Shown here: positions 42,034 through 54,960 of the stretch, in pieces
Layout of the letters: every line of letters starts with the position of its first letter
How positions within the stretch are numbered: position 1 is the stretch's first letter
Source: Arachis hypogaea
Taxonomy: Eukaryota; Streptophyta; Magnoliopsida; Fabales; Fabaceae
DNA length: 64,000 bases
Direction: 5' to 3'
Assembly: GCF_003086295.3 (NCBI RefSeq)
Contig: NC_092042.1
Coordinates: 44,390,137-44,454,136 of the forward strand
Notes under the pieces: model-generated
The model's input: the letters and a program-made list of their open reading frames with translations, nothing else
Databases searched by the model: none
What the model was told of the DNA's origin: nothing
Made by a program: the position numbers and the translations under genes

Positions 42034-45000
42034 CAGACTGGTCGGGTGTTCACCACTTCAGCTGTAGGAGCTGAGGGATCTGAGACACTTATTCGAGGTA
42101 ACTGTGAAATGGCTGGTCAAACTTTAAATGCTTTATTTGATTCGGGAGCATCGCATTCATTCATTGCATTTGAGAAAGCCCATGAGTTAGGATTGAAGAT
42201 TGTAACTTTAGGTTATGATCTAAGAGTGTACAATGCTACCCATGAAGCCATGGTAACTAGGCTAGGATGCCCGGAAGTTTCCTTTAGGTTCAAGCAGCGT
42301 GATTTTGTTCATAATTTAATCTGCTTACCGATGATTGGTCTTGATCTTATCTTGGGATTGGACTGGTTATCTAAGAACCATGTTCTGCTAGATTGTTCTA
42401 CAAAGTCGGTGTACTTTGTGCCGGAAGATACTGAAGGGCCGGTCGTGGTGAATAATTATTACTTGAATTCGATGATGGTGAACTGTTCCGGAACCTAATG
42501 TCAGGGTATCATGTTGTTAACCGCGGGTGTTTCGGGTGATGATCAAAGGTTGGAGCAGATTCCGGTTGTGTGTGAGTTTCCGGAAGTGTTTCCTGATGAT
42601 ATTGATGAGTTTCCACCTAACCGAGAGGTTGAGTTTGCTATTGAACTGGTGCCCGGAGCGGGACCAATCTCAAGTGCTCCTTATAGGATGTCACCATTAG
42701 AGATGAACGAGCTAAAGTCTCAGTTAGAGGATCTGTTGGGAAAGAATTTTATACGACCAAGTGTCTCTCCGTGGGGTGCTCCAGTGTTACTGGTGAAGAA
42801 GAAGGATGGGAGTATGCGGCTCTGTGTGGATTACAGACAGCTGAACAAGGTTACAATAAAGAATACGTACCCATTGCCGAGAATTGATGATCTCATGGAT
42901 CAGTTACAAGGAGCTGGAGTTTTCTCCAAGATCGATTTGCGATCCGGTTATCACCAGATAAGGGTGAGGGGTGAGGATATCCCTAAGACCGCTTTCAGGA
43001 CTCGTTATGGTCATTACGAGTACACTGTAATGTCTTTCGGGTTGACGAACGCTCCTGCAGTGTTTATGGACTACATGAATAGAGTTTTCCGTCCGTTTTT
43101 GGATAAATTCGTTGTTGTCTTCATTGATGACATACTGATTTACTCCAAGACTGAAGAAGAGCATGCGGAACACTTGAGGACCGTATTGCAGATTCTAAAG
43201 GAGAAGAAACTTTATGCAAAACTGTCTAAGTGCGAGTTTTGGAAGAGTGAGGTGAAGTTTTTGGGTCACGTGGTGAGTAAGAAGGGAATAGCCGTAGATC
43301 CAACTAAGGTGGAGGCTGTGATGGATTGGAAGCAACCAACCACCGTGACAGAGATAAGGAGTTTTCTGGGTTTAGCTGGATATTACCGAAGGTTTATCAA
43401 GGGCTTTTCACAGATAGCTTTGCCAATGACAAAGTTAACCCGCAAAGACACTCCGTTTGTTTGGACTCCTGAGTGCGAGGAGAGCTTTCAGACATTGAAG
43501 AAAAAGTTGACCACTGCACCTGTGTTAGTGTTACCCGAGCCGAATGAGCCATTTGAGATGTATTGTGATGCCTCATTGAAGGGTCTAGGGTGCGTGCTGA
43601 TGCAGCATCGTAATGTGGTGGCGTATGCCTCACGACAGTTGAGACCTCATGAAGTTAGTTACCCTACGCACGATTTGGAACTCGCTGCGGTTGTGTTTGC
43701 CTTGAAGGTGTGGAGGCATTACCTTTATGGGGTTAAGTTCCAAGTTTTCTCTGATCATAAGAGCTTGAAGTATCTCTTTGATCAGAAAGAGCTCAATATG
43801 AGGCAGAGGAGGTGGATGGAATTGTTGAAGGACTACAACGTTGAGTTGCATCACCATCCGGGAAAGGCGAATGTAGTGGCAGATGCATTGAGTCGGAAGT
43901 CGTTATATGCGGCTTGGATGATGCTTCAAGAGGAGAAGTTGCTCAAGGGATTCGAGAGTCTGAAAATTGGTGCTCGAGAAGTATCCAGAACCTTGTGTTT
44001 GAGCCGATTAGAGATCTCAAGTGATTTTAAGTCCGAACTCCTAAAGGCTCATCAAAATGATGAAGCGTTATGGAAGGTGTTACCGGCTATTGAGCAAGGA
44101 AAACGGTGGAGAGTGTCGGAAGAAAAAGATGGGTTATGGAGATTCAAAGGTAGGATCATTGTGCCGGATGTTGGCACTTTGAGACAAGATATTCTAAAAG
44201 AGGCACACAAAAGCGGATTCTCCATTCACCCGGGGAGTACTAAGATGTACCATGATTTAAAGGCAATGTTCTGGTGGCCGGGTATGAAGAATGATGTGGC
44301 GGAATATGTATCAAAGTGCTTAACTTGTCAGAAGGTAAAGATTGAACATCAAAGACCTTCCGGGATGTTGCAACCTTTAGAGATTCCACAATGGAAGTGA
44401 GAAAGTATTGCAATGGACTTTGTGTCGGGATTGCCAAGGACTAGGGCTGGTTTTGATGCTATTTGGGTGATTGTGGACCGACTGACGAAGTCAGCTCACT
44501 TTTTGCCCATTCGGATGACTTACACCCTTGAGGAGCTAGCACGGTTATATATAAAGGAGATTGTGAGACTTCATGGTGTACCTGCTACTATAATCTCTGA
44601 TAGAGATCCTCGTTTCACTTCAAAGTTTTGGGGTGCATTTCAGAAAGCTTTTGGAACCCGATTAAGCTTGAGCACGGCTTACCATCCTCAAACAGATGGT
44701 CAATCCGAGAGGACGATCCAAACACTAGAGGATATGTTGAGAGCTTGTGTTTTGGACCAACTGGTGAGTTGGGATCGGTATATGCCATTAGTGGAGTTTG
44801 CATACAATAATAGTTATCATGCGAGCATTGGAATGGCTCCGTATGAGGCCTTGTATGGGAGGAAATGTCAATCTCCACTATGTTGGTATGAAGCTGGAGA
44901 GAAAAGCTTGTTGGGGCCGGAAATGATAGCTGAGACTACTGAACAAGTCAAGGAAATCTGTGATAGGATGCTTACGGCGCAGAGTCGTCAAAAGAGTTAC

Positions 45001-45465
45001 GCCGATCAGAGGCGAAAGCCCTTAGAGTTTGAGGAAGGAGAACATGTTTTCCTTAAGGTTACTCCGACCACGGGAGTAGGTAGGGCGATTAAAGCAAAGA
45101 AGTTGAATCCTCGATACATTGGTCCATTTCAGATCCTGGAGAGGATTGGGCCGGTGGCGTATCGGATGGCTCTACCACCTCATCTTTCGAATCTGCACGA
45201 CGTGTTTCACGTGTCGCAGCTTCGGAAGTACACTCCTGATGCTAGCCATGTGTTGGAACCTGAGTCGGTTCAATTAAGGGAAGATTTGACGCTTCCAGTG
45301 ACTCCAGTCAGAATTGATGATACTAGTATCAAACGGTTGCGTGGAAAAGAGGTTTCATTAGTCAAAGTGGCTTGGAGTCGAGGCGATGTTGAGGAACACA
45401 CTTGGGAACTTGAGTCGGAGATGCGAACGGATTATCCGCATTTATTCTCAGGTAATTGCATTTGA
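42034..45465 (+). pseudogene. Element H pol: protease, RT, RNase H, integrase, chromodomain
   Basis: One frame with stops at 42496-42498 and 44398-44400. Protease: LFDSGASHSFI and [71 protein letters not shown] and active site [10 protein letters not shown], intact. RNase [29 protein letters not shown]. Integrase: [42 protein letters not shown] and HPQTDGQSERT give the zinc site and Asp, Asp, Glu. The C-terminus (SLVKVAWSRGDVEEHTWELE) is a chromodomain, the part that targets chromoviruses to heterochromatin. Apart from the stops it looks intact, so it died recently. Confidence 0.95.
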
Positions 45466-45501
45466 ATTTTGTGGGCAAAATTCCCAATTAGGTGGGTAGA
45501 A

Positions 45502-48500
45502 TGTAAAACCCGGTTAATTAACGGCTAATTAACCCATAAATGAGAATTTATTCTAGAAAGCCTAAAATGTAATTTTTATGGCTAAACGTGATAGAGGAGA
45601 CTGAGACAAGAATTTTGGTACCAATTTTATAGAATTCGGGCCAAGATTGGACCAAACGGGCCAAACCGGGCCAAACGGACCCAAAGTGGGCCCTTGGTCC
45701 AACATAACTAAACCAAAACCCTAGTTTTCAGCATTCTCTCTCCTCACTAAACACACTCACATGCTGAAAATGGAGGCCATGGAGGGAAGAACACTCTCTC
45801 AAGTTCTTTCTCTCACTTGATCTTCAAACCACTATAACTTTTGATCTAGAGCTCCGATTGCCGCTCCGTTTGCGGCCACGCGTTCACCGCGGAGAGCTCT
45901 ACAAAACCCATACAATCAATCTTGAGGTAAGCCACGTGTTGCTGTTCGAAATTTCAGTCTTTATTTTCGAGTTTCATGGGTGAAATGTTGAGATTTTGGG
46001 TTCTTTGATGTTATAGGACCCAACTCTCTTGAAGGAGAAGGTTAATCTTGTCTCCTTGGACCTTGGGTGTGGTAAGATTCTCAACGCTAGTGTGATTTGT
46101 GATTTTATGATGTTTGGGTTTTGAGATGTTGTGTATGGGTATGATGATTGTGGCTTAGGTTGTGTATGTGTGGATATTGGAGCTTGATTGGTGATTTTGA
46201 AAAGCTTGGAAAGGGTTTGGTGGTGAAAAATCTGTTCTTGGAGGTGTTGAGGCCTTGAGAGCTTGTGGATAAGTGATTTGGAAGTGCTCCGGTGGAGCTT
46301 GGGAAAATCGGCTAAGGTATGGTTTCGGTTTCCCGTATCTAATATGTAATGTGGTAGGAAATACTTAGGCTAGAGGCCCTAAGATAGGCATTGAATGGTT
46401 GGTGTTATTGAATTGTTGATATATATGATGTGGTCATATATATGATGATGATTATTGATGCCTTGGTAGTATGATGTATGAGAAATATGCATGTTGTGAT
46501 ATATGCTTGATGATTGGTTATGGTTGAATTGTGGGTTGAACCATGTTGATGGTGAGTATGATGTTGATTATGTACAATAATGATTTATTGGGATTGGTGT
46601 TGTTGGAATTGGCATGAGGAAGAGTATATGATATGTCAATATGTTTGAGTTTGAGCCACTTGGGTGAAGTGGGTTAAAATGATGAGATAGTGATTTTGTA
46701 ATTTGTGGTAAAGTGTCAATGTGTGAGTTGAGGAGGCTTGATGTTGAAATTGATGTATTTTGATTGATTTCAAAGGAAAGGGATGAGAATGGCATGTTTT
46801 GATTGATTTTGAAAAGAGTTGGAAATGGCTTGTTTTGAAAATGGCACTTTGTGGTTTTTATGAAAAAGATGGTTTTTGGGCATACTTTGGCGGGACATAA
46901 CTTGGACTACGGATCTCTATTTTGTACCAAATCTTTTTAGAAATGAAATTGGATCCGGGATGTCCATGCCGTTCGAAGAACGGGTGAAAAACGATTTAAA
47001 ATGAGAAAGTTATGTCCGTTGGAAGATTGGGGTTTAAATTGGTGAATTCTGCAGCTTTTAACTTAGAAAATTTTTAGCAGAATGACCCCTTGCGCGTGGG
47101 CGCACTTGGCGCGTGCGCGCCGTTCTTCCCGAAAATGCCATCCACGCGTGAGCGTGATGTGCGCGGGCGCGCCGATTGTGCTGCACCCAATGCCCAGCCA
47201 TTTTCCAGAGAGTTATGCCAGAACTGTGCCAGTGTTGTGCCTGGGGCACGAGGACGCCCACGCGTACGCGTGGTTGACGCGTACGCGTCGATTGGCAAAG
47301 TTTTAATCCACGCGTTAGCGTGCATGATGCTTGCGCGTCGATGAATTTTTTGAGGCCACCCACGCGTGTGCGTGGAGTGCGCGTACGCGTGGCCCTGTTT
47401 TCATCCCAAAGTTGATTTTTGAGTTTTAAAAGCCAAATCTCATACTTCTAAGCCTCCGATCTCACCACTTATATCTTAAATCATTATGATATACCTATCT
47501 ATGAGAGAAGGAGCTAGTGGATGTGGTAACTTGCGAGTGAAGCAAGGGAAAATGAATAATCAATGAGGATCATTGAGGATTAAGTGAGATGTGGAGGATG
47601 GTGGTGGAAGTGCTTGTTATGCCATTGGCCGAAGGGCCGTAATTGTTTATGAATTGGCTGGTTCTGGATTGAACCGTGAGCCGGAATAGCTGTGTATGCT
47701 ATGAATATTGGCTGGCTATGGATTTAACCGTGAGTCGGAATGGCTGATATGGATGTTGATCCATGGATGAGAATTCATGCATGTTTATGCTGAATTATTG
47801 ATAATTGTGATTTGCACTTCCACTATCTGAGATACGAGTTTCCCTGGGTAGTAGCAGTGGCTAGCCACCACGTGCTCCAGGTTGAGACTTGATACTCTGT
47901 TGACCCTATGTCGTAAGTGTGGCCGGGCACTGTGAAAGACCCGGATGAGCTCGCCCCCGTAAATATTCACCAGTGAGGGTGATGGATATAGATCATGATT
48001 ATGATCAAGTTTATGACGAGTATAACTCGAGTTGGGGATGCATGACAGAGGGACAGTCCAATGGTTAGCGACCAGGACTTGTCGGGTTGGCTCTATAACC
48101 GACAAGATGATATCATCAGCCACTAGGGACAGGCATACATCATATGCATACTATATGAATTGTTTGAGATTGCCTATTTGACTGCATATTACTTGCTAAT
48201 TGTCTAAATGCCTTACTTGTTCCTAAATGTATATTTCTTGCTTGATATAACTGTGTTTGCTACACTATACTCCTGCTGGTGGTTGGGAGGTCTGAAGGAA
48301 TTGGAAAGGGAAGTATTAGTTAGACTGAAGTATCTTTAGTCAGATGCCCTTTATGGTTTAGTTTGTTTATAAGCTTTGATATTATTTGGAGGAAGTTCTA
48401 GGATTGCCTTCGGCTTTCCTCCATTATTATGTATTATATATGTGGAAGCTGTTACCATGCTGGGGACCTCTGGTTCTCACCCATGCGGATTTTGTGGTTT

Positions 48501-49041
48501 TCAGATGCAGGACGTGAGGTTTCCCGCTGAGACATGCTGGAGACTTCTAGATTTGCGAAGATCCTTTGTTCTCGGGGCTATGTTTTGGTTTATATGTTTT
48601 GCTTAGATACTTTTATCTCCATTAAATAATACAAACTGTGATGACTCCTCTTATGGGAGAATTTTGGAGAATAGGACTTATGTATTTGTGTCCCTTTGGG
48701 TTTCCTTTGGGGTTTTCCTTATTATATCATATGTATATATTGTTATGCTCGGATCGGTTATCTTCGCAGCCGGATCTTGAGTCTTGATAGTCCTGTTTTT
48801 GACACTCCTTTGTATATATATAATCATGCGTTGGTTATCCTTGTTCGTTACGTTATCGATCGGAGTGTTGCGCTTTGAGTTGCGATTGGTTTTTGTTTAC
48901 CCCTTTTTCTACAAAGGCTCCTAGTTATAATCAATTATTCATACTACTATACGTACTAAATTTTTATTTTTAGAGGTCGTAATACCTTGCCATCTCTGAA
49001 TTATGACTTAAGCATAAGTCTCTGTATGGTAGGGTGTTACA
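45502..49041 (+). repeat. 3' LTR of element H
   Basis: 3540 bp, no length difference from the 5' LTR. Preceded by the purine-rich AGGTGGGTAGAA. Confidence 0.95.
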
Positions 49042-49043
49042 CA

Positions 49044-49125
<82 letters not shown>
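49044..49125. repeat. Compound microsatellite (CT)n(AT)n
   Basis: CT dinucleotides to about 49067, then TA dinucleotides to 49125. The CT part continues the run at 37215-37245 that element H split. Confidence 0.95.
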
Positions 49126-49127
<2 letters not shown>

Positions 49128-49648
49128 TTTTTTCTTTTTTCTTTTTTCTTTTAAAGTCAATAAAATTTCATTTTTTTAAGTTTATAATAAAAAAGATAAT
49201 CTTATTATTTTAAAGTATAATGAACTAAATAAAATTCAACTATGAAATAATAAATACTACAAACAAATAATTTCATACTATTTTATTAATTTTAATATTT
49301 TATAAAACAAAATTATTTTTCAACTAAATTATAAAATCGATAACATATATAAATATTTATTAAAATAAGTCTAATATTTTAATTTTTTTTATATTACTAC
49401 TATTTTTAATATGTTGTACAATATAGTAATTGGTATTATAATATCAAATAAAAAAATTTATTATATTTTAAGTTTATAATTTTATATTTTTTTATTGATT
49501 TTCAATATTTTTTGAAAAAAAATTGATTTAGACAAAAAAAGTATATATTTATTATAGGTTTAGATGTTATTCTGTTAATTATAATTTTTTAATAACTTAT
49601 CCCTATAATTATAAATTTATAATAATAAAAAAATAAAAATTAATATAT
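49126..49648. other. AT-rich DNA, nothing recognised
   Basis: Very AT-rich, no open frame or transposon end seen. Confidence 0.4.
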
Positions 49649-50483
49649 TTAATTTAAAGGGTTAATATTTAAATTCGTCTCTAAAAGATCACTCATTCTT
49701 TAAATTAGTCCTTAAATGATTTTTTTAGTCATATTAGTCCCTGAAAGATAAAATATAAGTCAAATTAGTCCTTCCGTCAGTTGGATGATGACGTGTCACG
49801 TTAAGTGCCACGTGGCAGGTTAGTGACACGTGGCATGTCTCATGTCACTTGACATGTAAAAAAATTTTTATAATCAAAATAGTCCTTGAAAGTACAGACG
49901 TAAGTCATTTTAATCCCTCAAGTTTTAAAAATTAATCAAACTATCATTATATAATTTTTTTATAATATTAAATTTACAATATTTTTTATACTACTAATTT
50001 TAATATTATTTTTTAAACCTTAATAAATAAAATTCTCTTTACATAAATTAATAAAAATAATTAATTTTTTATAAATTTATGTTGTCATTTGTATTTTAAA
50101 ATTTTACATTTTCAAATTATAATTTTTTTATGTGAATTTTTTTTATTTAAATGAGTTTATCAAATTATTATTAAATATATATTCAAAAATTTAATATTTT
50201 AAATTTTACTAAATAATATAGTAATTATTTTAAATTTTAAATCTTTTAAATTTTTTAAAATTATAATTTTTATTATTGTTTAATTTATATAGTAAAACTC
50301 AATAATTGAAAAACTGATTTATGGAATCACTTTTTGAATCTTAATATTCTAATATAATTTTTCAAATATTTCATTTAAAACACAAGGAATTTTATTTTAA
50401 TACGAAGCATATCTATTTATATAATGTACTAGTTTGGAGTAGCATGTGTTATCCATAGGTATAATGTTTCTAATTTCATTTCA

Positions 50484-51769
50484 GGGATAAGTATTGTTTT
50501 TGTCCCTAACGTTGAGGGTCAGAATCGAAACCGTCCCTAACGTAATTTTTTATTTAAAATCATCCTTAATATTTTTCGTATTAAAATCGTCATTTTTAAT
50601 AGAATTTTTAATGCTATTCCTAAACTACCCCTATTTTAATAAAAAAAAAGTATAAAATTTAAAAAAAATAAAAGAAAACAATGCGTTTTGGGGGAGGGGG
50701 GAGGGAAAGGAAACGCGTTTTTGGGGGTGGGGGTAAGGGTGGGGGAGGGGAAAGGAAACACGAATGGGGGAGGGTAGGGGGCCATCGCCTTCACCACGGG
50801 TCTCCATCGTCGCAGGAGGCCATCGTCGCCACCAAGCACGAGCAGCGAGAGAGGAGATCTGAAAAGAGAGAGGGAGCACCGGTGGAAGGGAGGAGGCCGC
50901 TGCCATAGCCGCCGCTACCATCATGACACCTACATAGTCGCCGGTCCGCCCACGAGCCGCCGCCAGAAACGTCACCGCCGTTCATGCATACTTCTGCCGC
51001 TGTCGTGGAGTTCGTCGTCGGAATTGCCACCACTGATATGCCTAGCTGCCATCGCTCCGTCGCCCACGAGCTGCCGGTGGTTCTGTTTCGGCTTCTGTAT
51101 CTGCTTTTTCTTCTTGCTTTGGAATTTGCTTACTGCTTTTGCTTGAGCTTTTGCTTTTTGTTAAATTTGTGCTTCTACTTGTTGATTTGGTTTTGTGCTT
51201 GAACTTCTACATCTGTTTCTACTTTGGTTTCTGCTTTCTGCTTCTTCCTTTCTCCTTGTGTTGATTTTTTCTACTTTCTACTTCTGCTTGTGTTTTTGCT
51301 TGTGTTGATTTCTATGTCATTTGAATTTTTTAATGTTGAATGTTATGCTATTATTGATTTGAATGTTCTGTTATTGTTGATAATGAATTCTTGAATTTGA
51401 ATGTATGTTCTGTTGTTATTATTGTTGTGAAAAGAAATGGCTGATAGTGGAAATAGGGGCAGTGACGGTGGTGGAGAATGCAGAATAAATAGTGGTGGTG
51501 GAGAATGCAAAATGATCGGATAGCTGATAGTGGAAATAAGGGGGTGGTGACGTTGGAGAATGCAGAATGAATGGTGGTGGCAGGGAATGCAAAATAAACG
51601 GTAGTGCAGTTGGGGGTTGGGGGTATTGTTGCCTTTTAAAAAATTATTTTATTCAAAATGAAGATTTTAATACGAAATAAAACGTTATGGACGATTCTAA
51701 ATCAAAATTTACATTGAGACGATTTTGATTCTGACCCTCAACGTTAGGGAACAAAACAATACTTATCCC
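50484..51769. mobile_element. Nested Mutator-like element with GC-rich interior
   Basis: Terminal inverted repeats begin GGGATAAGTATTGTTTTTGT on the left, with GTCCCTAACGTTGAGGGTCAG inside, and end ...AATACTTATCCC on the right. The 9-bp flanks TTCATTTCA (50475-50483) and TTCATTTTA (51770-51778) differ at one base. The interior (50680-51110) is far more GC-rich than anything nearby and contains coding-like GCCGCC and CCACC stretches, as in elements that carry captured gene fragments. No transposase is seen. Confidence 0.8.
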
Positions 51770-51895
51770 TTCATTTTATCTCCTGGATTTGTGAAATTAA
51801 AAGAAAAATTATGTAATCTATCTCAAACATATGAAACAAACAAAAAATTATTATGATCTTTGCACGTATTATGCTTAAGAAGCAATTCGTTTAGC

Positions 51896-51960
<65 letters not shown>

Positions 51961-51961
51961 T
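51896..51961. repeat. (AAT)n microsatellite
   Basis: About 22 uninterrupted AAT units inside the outer Mutator-like element. Confidence 0.95.
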
Positions 51962-52201
51962 AAGCAACAAATTTTCAATATTTTGTAAAGTTTGGAATTG
52001 AAGCAAAATTTGTAGATCTTCTTGAATTTTGACTCTAAGTATCACTACCATTATATCCTATATGCAAGTAATACCGTAATGAAAAAAAAAATATAGTAGA
52101 AAAAAATAGTGGTATAACTTTGTTTATGTTAACATACATAAATTTTGATTTTGAGCATATAACTTTGTTTAGGTTAATAAATAGATACATTTCAATTTTG
52201 A

Positions 52202-52205
<4 letters not shown>

Positions 52206-52247
<42 letters not shown>
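52206..52247. repeat. (TA)n microsatellite
   Basis: About 21 uninterrupted TA units. Confidence 0.95.
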
Positions 52248-52249
<2 letters not shown>

Positions 52250-52945
52250 CAGCAAAATGTAATAATATAAGAAAAATATTTTAGAATAAAAAAGAATAAG
52301 AGAGATTTTGAGAAGAATTAAAGGAGAGACATAATTTTATTGAAAAAAATTTTAAGAAAAGATACAATTACTAATATTTTGTTTGTCAATTACATTTCTA
52401 TTAAAATTAATAGTATCAAAAAATATTTCAAATTTAATATTATGAAGAAAAAATAAAAAAACTTATATAAAGACTATTTTGATTAATTTTTAAAATTTGA
52501 GGGATGAAAATGATTTGCGTATGAATTTTCAAGGACTATTTTAATTGTAAAAAATTTTTTTACATGTCAAGTGACACGTGGCACACCACGTGTCACTGAC
52601 CTGCCACATAGTGTGCCACAAGTCACTGACCTGCCACGTGGCGTGCCACGAGTCACTGACTGTCACGTGGCACTTAACGTGACACGTCATCATCCAACTG
52701 ATGGAAGGACTAATTTGACTTACATTTTATCTTTCAGGGACTAATATGACTAAAAGAATTATTTAAGAACTAATTTGAAGAATGAGTGATCTTTCCGCGA
52801 AAAATTTGAGTATTAATCCTTAATTTAAATATAAATACTTTTATCTAATATATATAGTTAATTATATATTTAGTAAAATCTTTTTTCAAGATTCACCACT
52901 GGAATGCCGGTTCCAATTCGTCAGAGAGCTTTGAAGAAGACTCAC

Positions 52946-54494
52946 TGATAAACCCCATTTGTAGGGTTTATCTTGTATTAATTTTAGGGGATTTTATTAC
53001 CTTTTACCCACATTTATTCAATGAAATAGCATGGTTTTGTATATTCTCCTTTAATTGTGCTTAAGAGTGAAAACATACTTTTTAGGACTTAAAATAGCTA
53101 AATCTAATTCTCCTTGATTCCATTAGATGCCTTGATATGTTTGTTAAGTGATTTAAGGTTTAGGAGGCAAATATTGGATCAAGGGAATGAAGAAAGAAAG
53201 CATGAGAAGTTGGAGAACTCATGAAGAAATGAAAGAACGGAAAGCTGTCAAGCCGACCTCTTCGCACTTAAACGACCATAACTTGAGCTACAAAGGTCCA
53301 AATAATGCAGTTCTAGTTGGGTTGGAAAGCTAACATCCGGGGCTTCGAAACGATATAAGATTTGCTATGGTTGAACCGCGCATGGTGACGCGTACGCGCA
53401 TAGTACGCGCACGCGCTGTTGCTGCCACCTGGTTCACTTAAAGCAAAACGTAGCCAGCGAATTCTAAAGCCTTATGGGCCTAATCCAACTTATTTCTGAT
53501 GCTATTTAACCCAAGGAATGAAGAGGGAAACACATGTTAGTTACCATTAGTCATAGTTTAGTTTTAGAAATAGTTTCTAGAGAGAGAAGCTCTCACTTCT
53601 CTCTAGGATTAGGATTAGGATTAGGTTTAGTTCTTAGATCTAGATTTTAATACATCTTCTTCTACTTCTATCTTCTCAATTCCATGTTGTTACATTCATT
53701 CTCCATCCATTCTTTTGTTGTAATTTCCTTTATGTTGTTCTTGTGTTTTGTTGTAGATCTACTTTTGTTTCTTCTACTCTCTTTCAATTCAATCAAGGTA
53801 ATTCATAATAAATGTGTTTCTTTTGATTGTTGTTGTTAATTCATTTCAATAATTATTGTTAGATTCTATTCTTGTTATCAATTTACTATGCTTTTCTTCT
53901 ATGCCTTCCAAGTGTTTGATGAAATGCTTGGTTGGATTTTAGTGTAGGTTTTGTTCCTCTTGGCCTAGGTAGAGTAATTAGTGACACTTGAGTTATCTAA
54001 TTCCCTTGTTGATTGGTAATTGGAGAAATTGCTAATTGGTTTGGAGTGCACTAAAGCTAGTCTTTCCTTGGGAGTTGGCTAGGACTTGTGGCTCAAGTCA
54101 ATTTATCCACTTGACTTTCCTTTATTTAGTAAGAGTTAACTAAGTGGTAGCAATGAACAATTCTCATCACAATTGAGAAGGATAACTAGGATAGGACATC
54201 TAATTTTCATACCTTGCCAAGAGCCTTTTATAGTTGTTAGTCTATTTTCGTTGCCATTTACTTTCATGCTTCTTATCCAAAACCCCAAAACACATTTCTA
54301 ACCAATAACAAGACACTTTATTGTAATTCCTAGGGAGAACGACCTGAGGTCCAATACTTCGGTTTATAAATTTTAGGGGTTTGTACTAGTGACAAACAAC
54401 TTTTTGTATGAAAGGATTAGTGATTGGTTTAGAAACTATACTTGCAACGAGATTTCATTAGTGAAATTCTAAACCACCAAAAATCCAATCATCA
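52946..54494 (+). mobile_element. Solo LTR of family D
   Basis: From TGATAAACCCCATTTGTAGGG to CCAATCATCA, 1549 bp, flanked by CTCAC on both sides (52941-52945 and 54495-54499). It aligns along its whole length with the family D LTRs, including the GGAAAGCTAACATCCGG module (about 53270-53365), the CG-rich palindromes (about 53385-53420) and the TTAGGA run (about 53605). It is more diverged from element D than D's own LTRs are from each other. Confidence 0.95.
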
Positions 54495-54499
54495 CTCAC

Positions 54500-54960
54500 A
54501 GATTGGGGGTTATTGAGGTTGTGCATGTCGAAAGCAATTCGCCTGGCATTAATCACAGTTTTGGCATTCGCCCAAGCTTTCGAAGGATCAAAGAGTTCCT
54601 GAATTTTTCTGAAGCCAAATCCACCAACAACCAACAAGGTTAATCATCTATTCCCCTTTCATGATATCCGAAAACCAGTTGCTGTAGAACGCCAATTTGT
54701 GCAAGATAGTAGGGCTCAAATTTGACAAATTTCTCGCACTTTTTTAACTCGACGAGACAATGAAAAAACAATCTTAGGCTTGTCCTCGCATCTATGGCAA
54801 AAGTCGGAAGCAGCCAGCTGATGGAGGAAGTGGAAGGCATTGGTGATTGGTGGGAAGAGCTTTATGATGGCGAAGCCACGCCATAAACTTCACCTTCTTC
54901 GGAATGCTAGTATGCTTTGTTTTTGGAATGCTAGCATGGTACTGCGCCTAAGCTCATTCC
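54500..54960 (-). pseudogene. LINE zinc-binding (zf-RVT) remnant
   Basis: On the minus strand, in more than one frame, one reads KVKFMAWLRHHKALPTNHQC, then LAASDFCHRCEDKPKIVFS and, further on, PSKAWANAKTVINARRIAFD. This resembles the zinc-binding domain that follows reverse transcriptase in plant LINEs (zf-RVT). It is frameshifted and split by the family D solo LTR at 54494 and the hAT element at 54970. Confidence 0.55.

Larger units (their letters stand above)
37246..49041 (+). mobile_element. Complete chromovirus (Tekay/Del-like Ty3/gypsy), element H
   Basis: 11,796 bp with two LTRs of exactly 3540 bp (37246-40785 and 45502-49041), primer site complementary to initiator tRNA-Met, gag, protease, RT, RNase H, integrase and a C-terminal chromodomain. 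The LTRs differ at about 27 positions by eye (~0.8%), nearly all transitions. Insertion was into a CT microsatellite; the flanks CTCTC and CACTC match imperfectly. One frameshift and three stops break the polyprotein. Confidence 0.95.
49659..52819. mobile_element. Non-autonomous Mutator-like element, outer
   Basis: Long terminal inverted repeats of roughly 280-300 bp: the left begins GGGTTAATATTTAAATTCGT, the right (reverse) GGATTAATACTCAAATT; both continue with AAGATCACTCATTC and ATTAGTCC-type blocks and CACGTGGCA repeats. A 10-bp duplication TTAATTTAAA (49649-49658 and 52820-52829) is perfect, fitting Mutator-like insertion. There is no transposase. The interior is AT-rich and includes a second, nested element, an AAT microsatellite and an AT microsatellite. 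Confidence 0.85.

Noticed and set aside
37241..49046. Perfect target duplication for element H
   Set aside because: Flanks are CTCTC and CACTC; the insertion into a CT repeat makes the match ambiguous, so I do not count it as proof.
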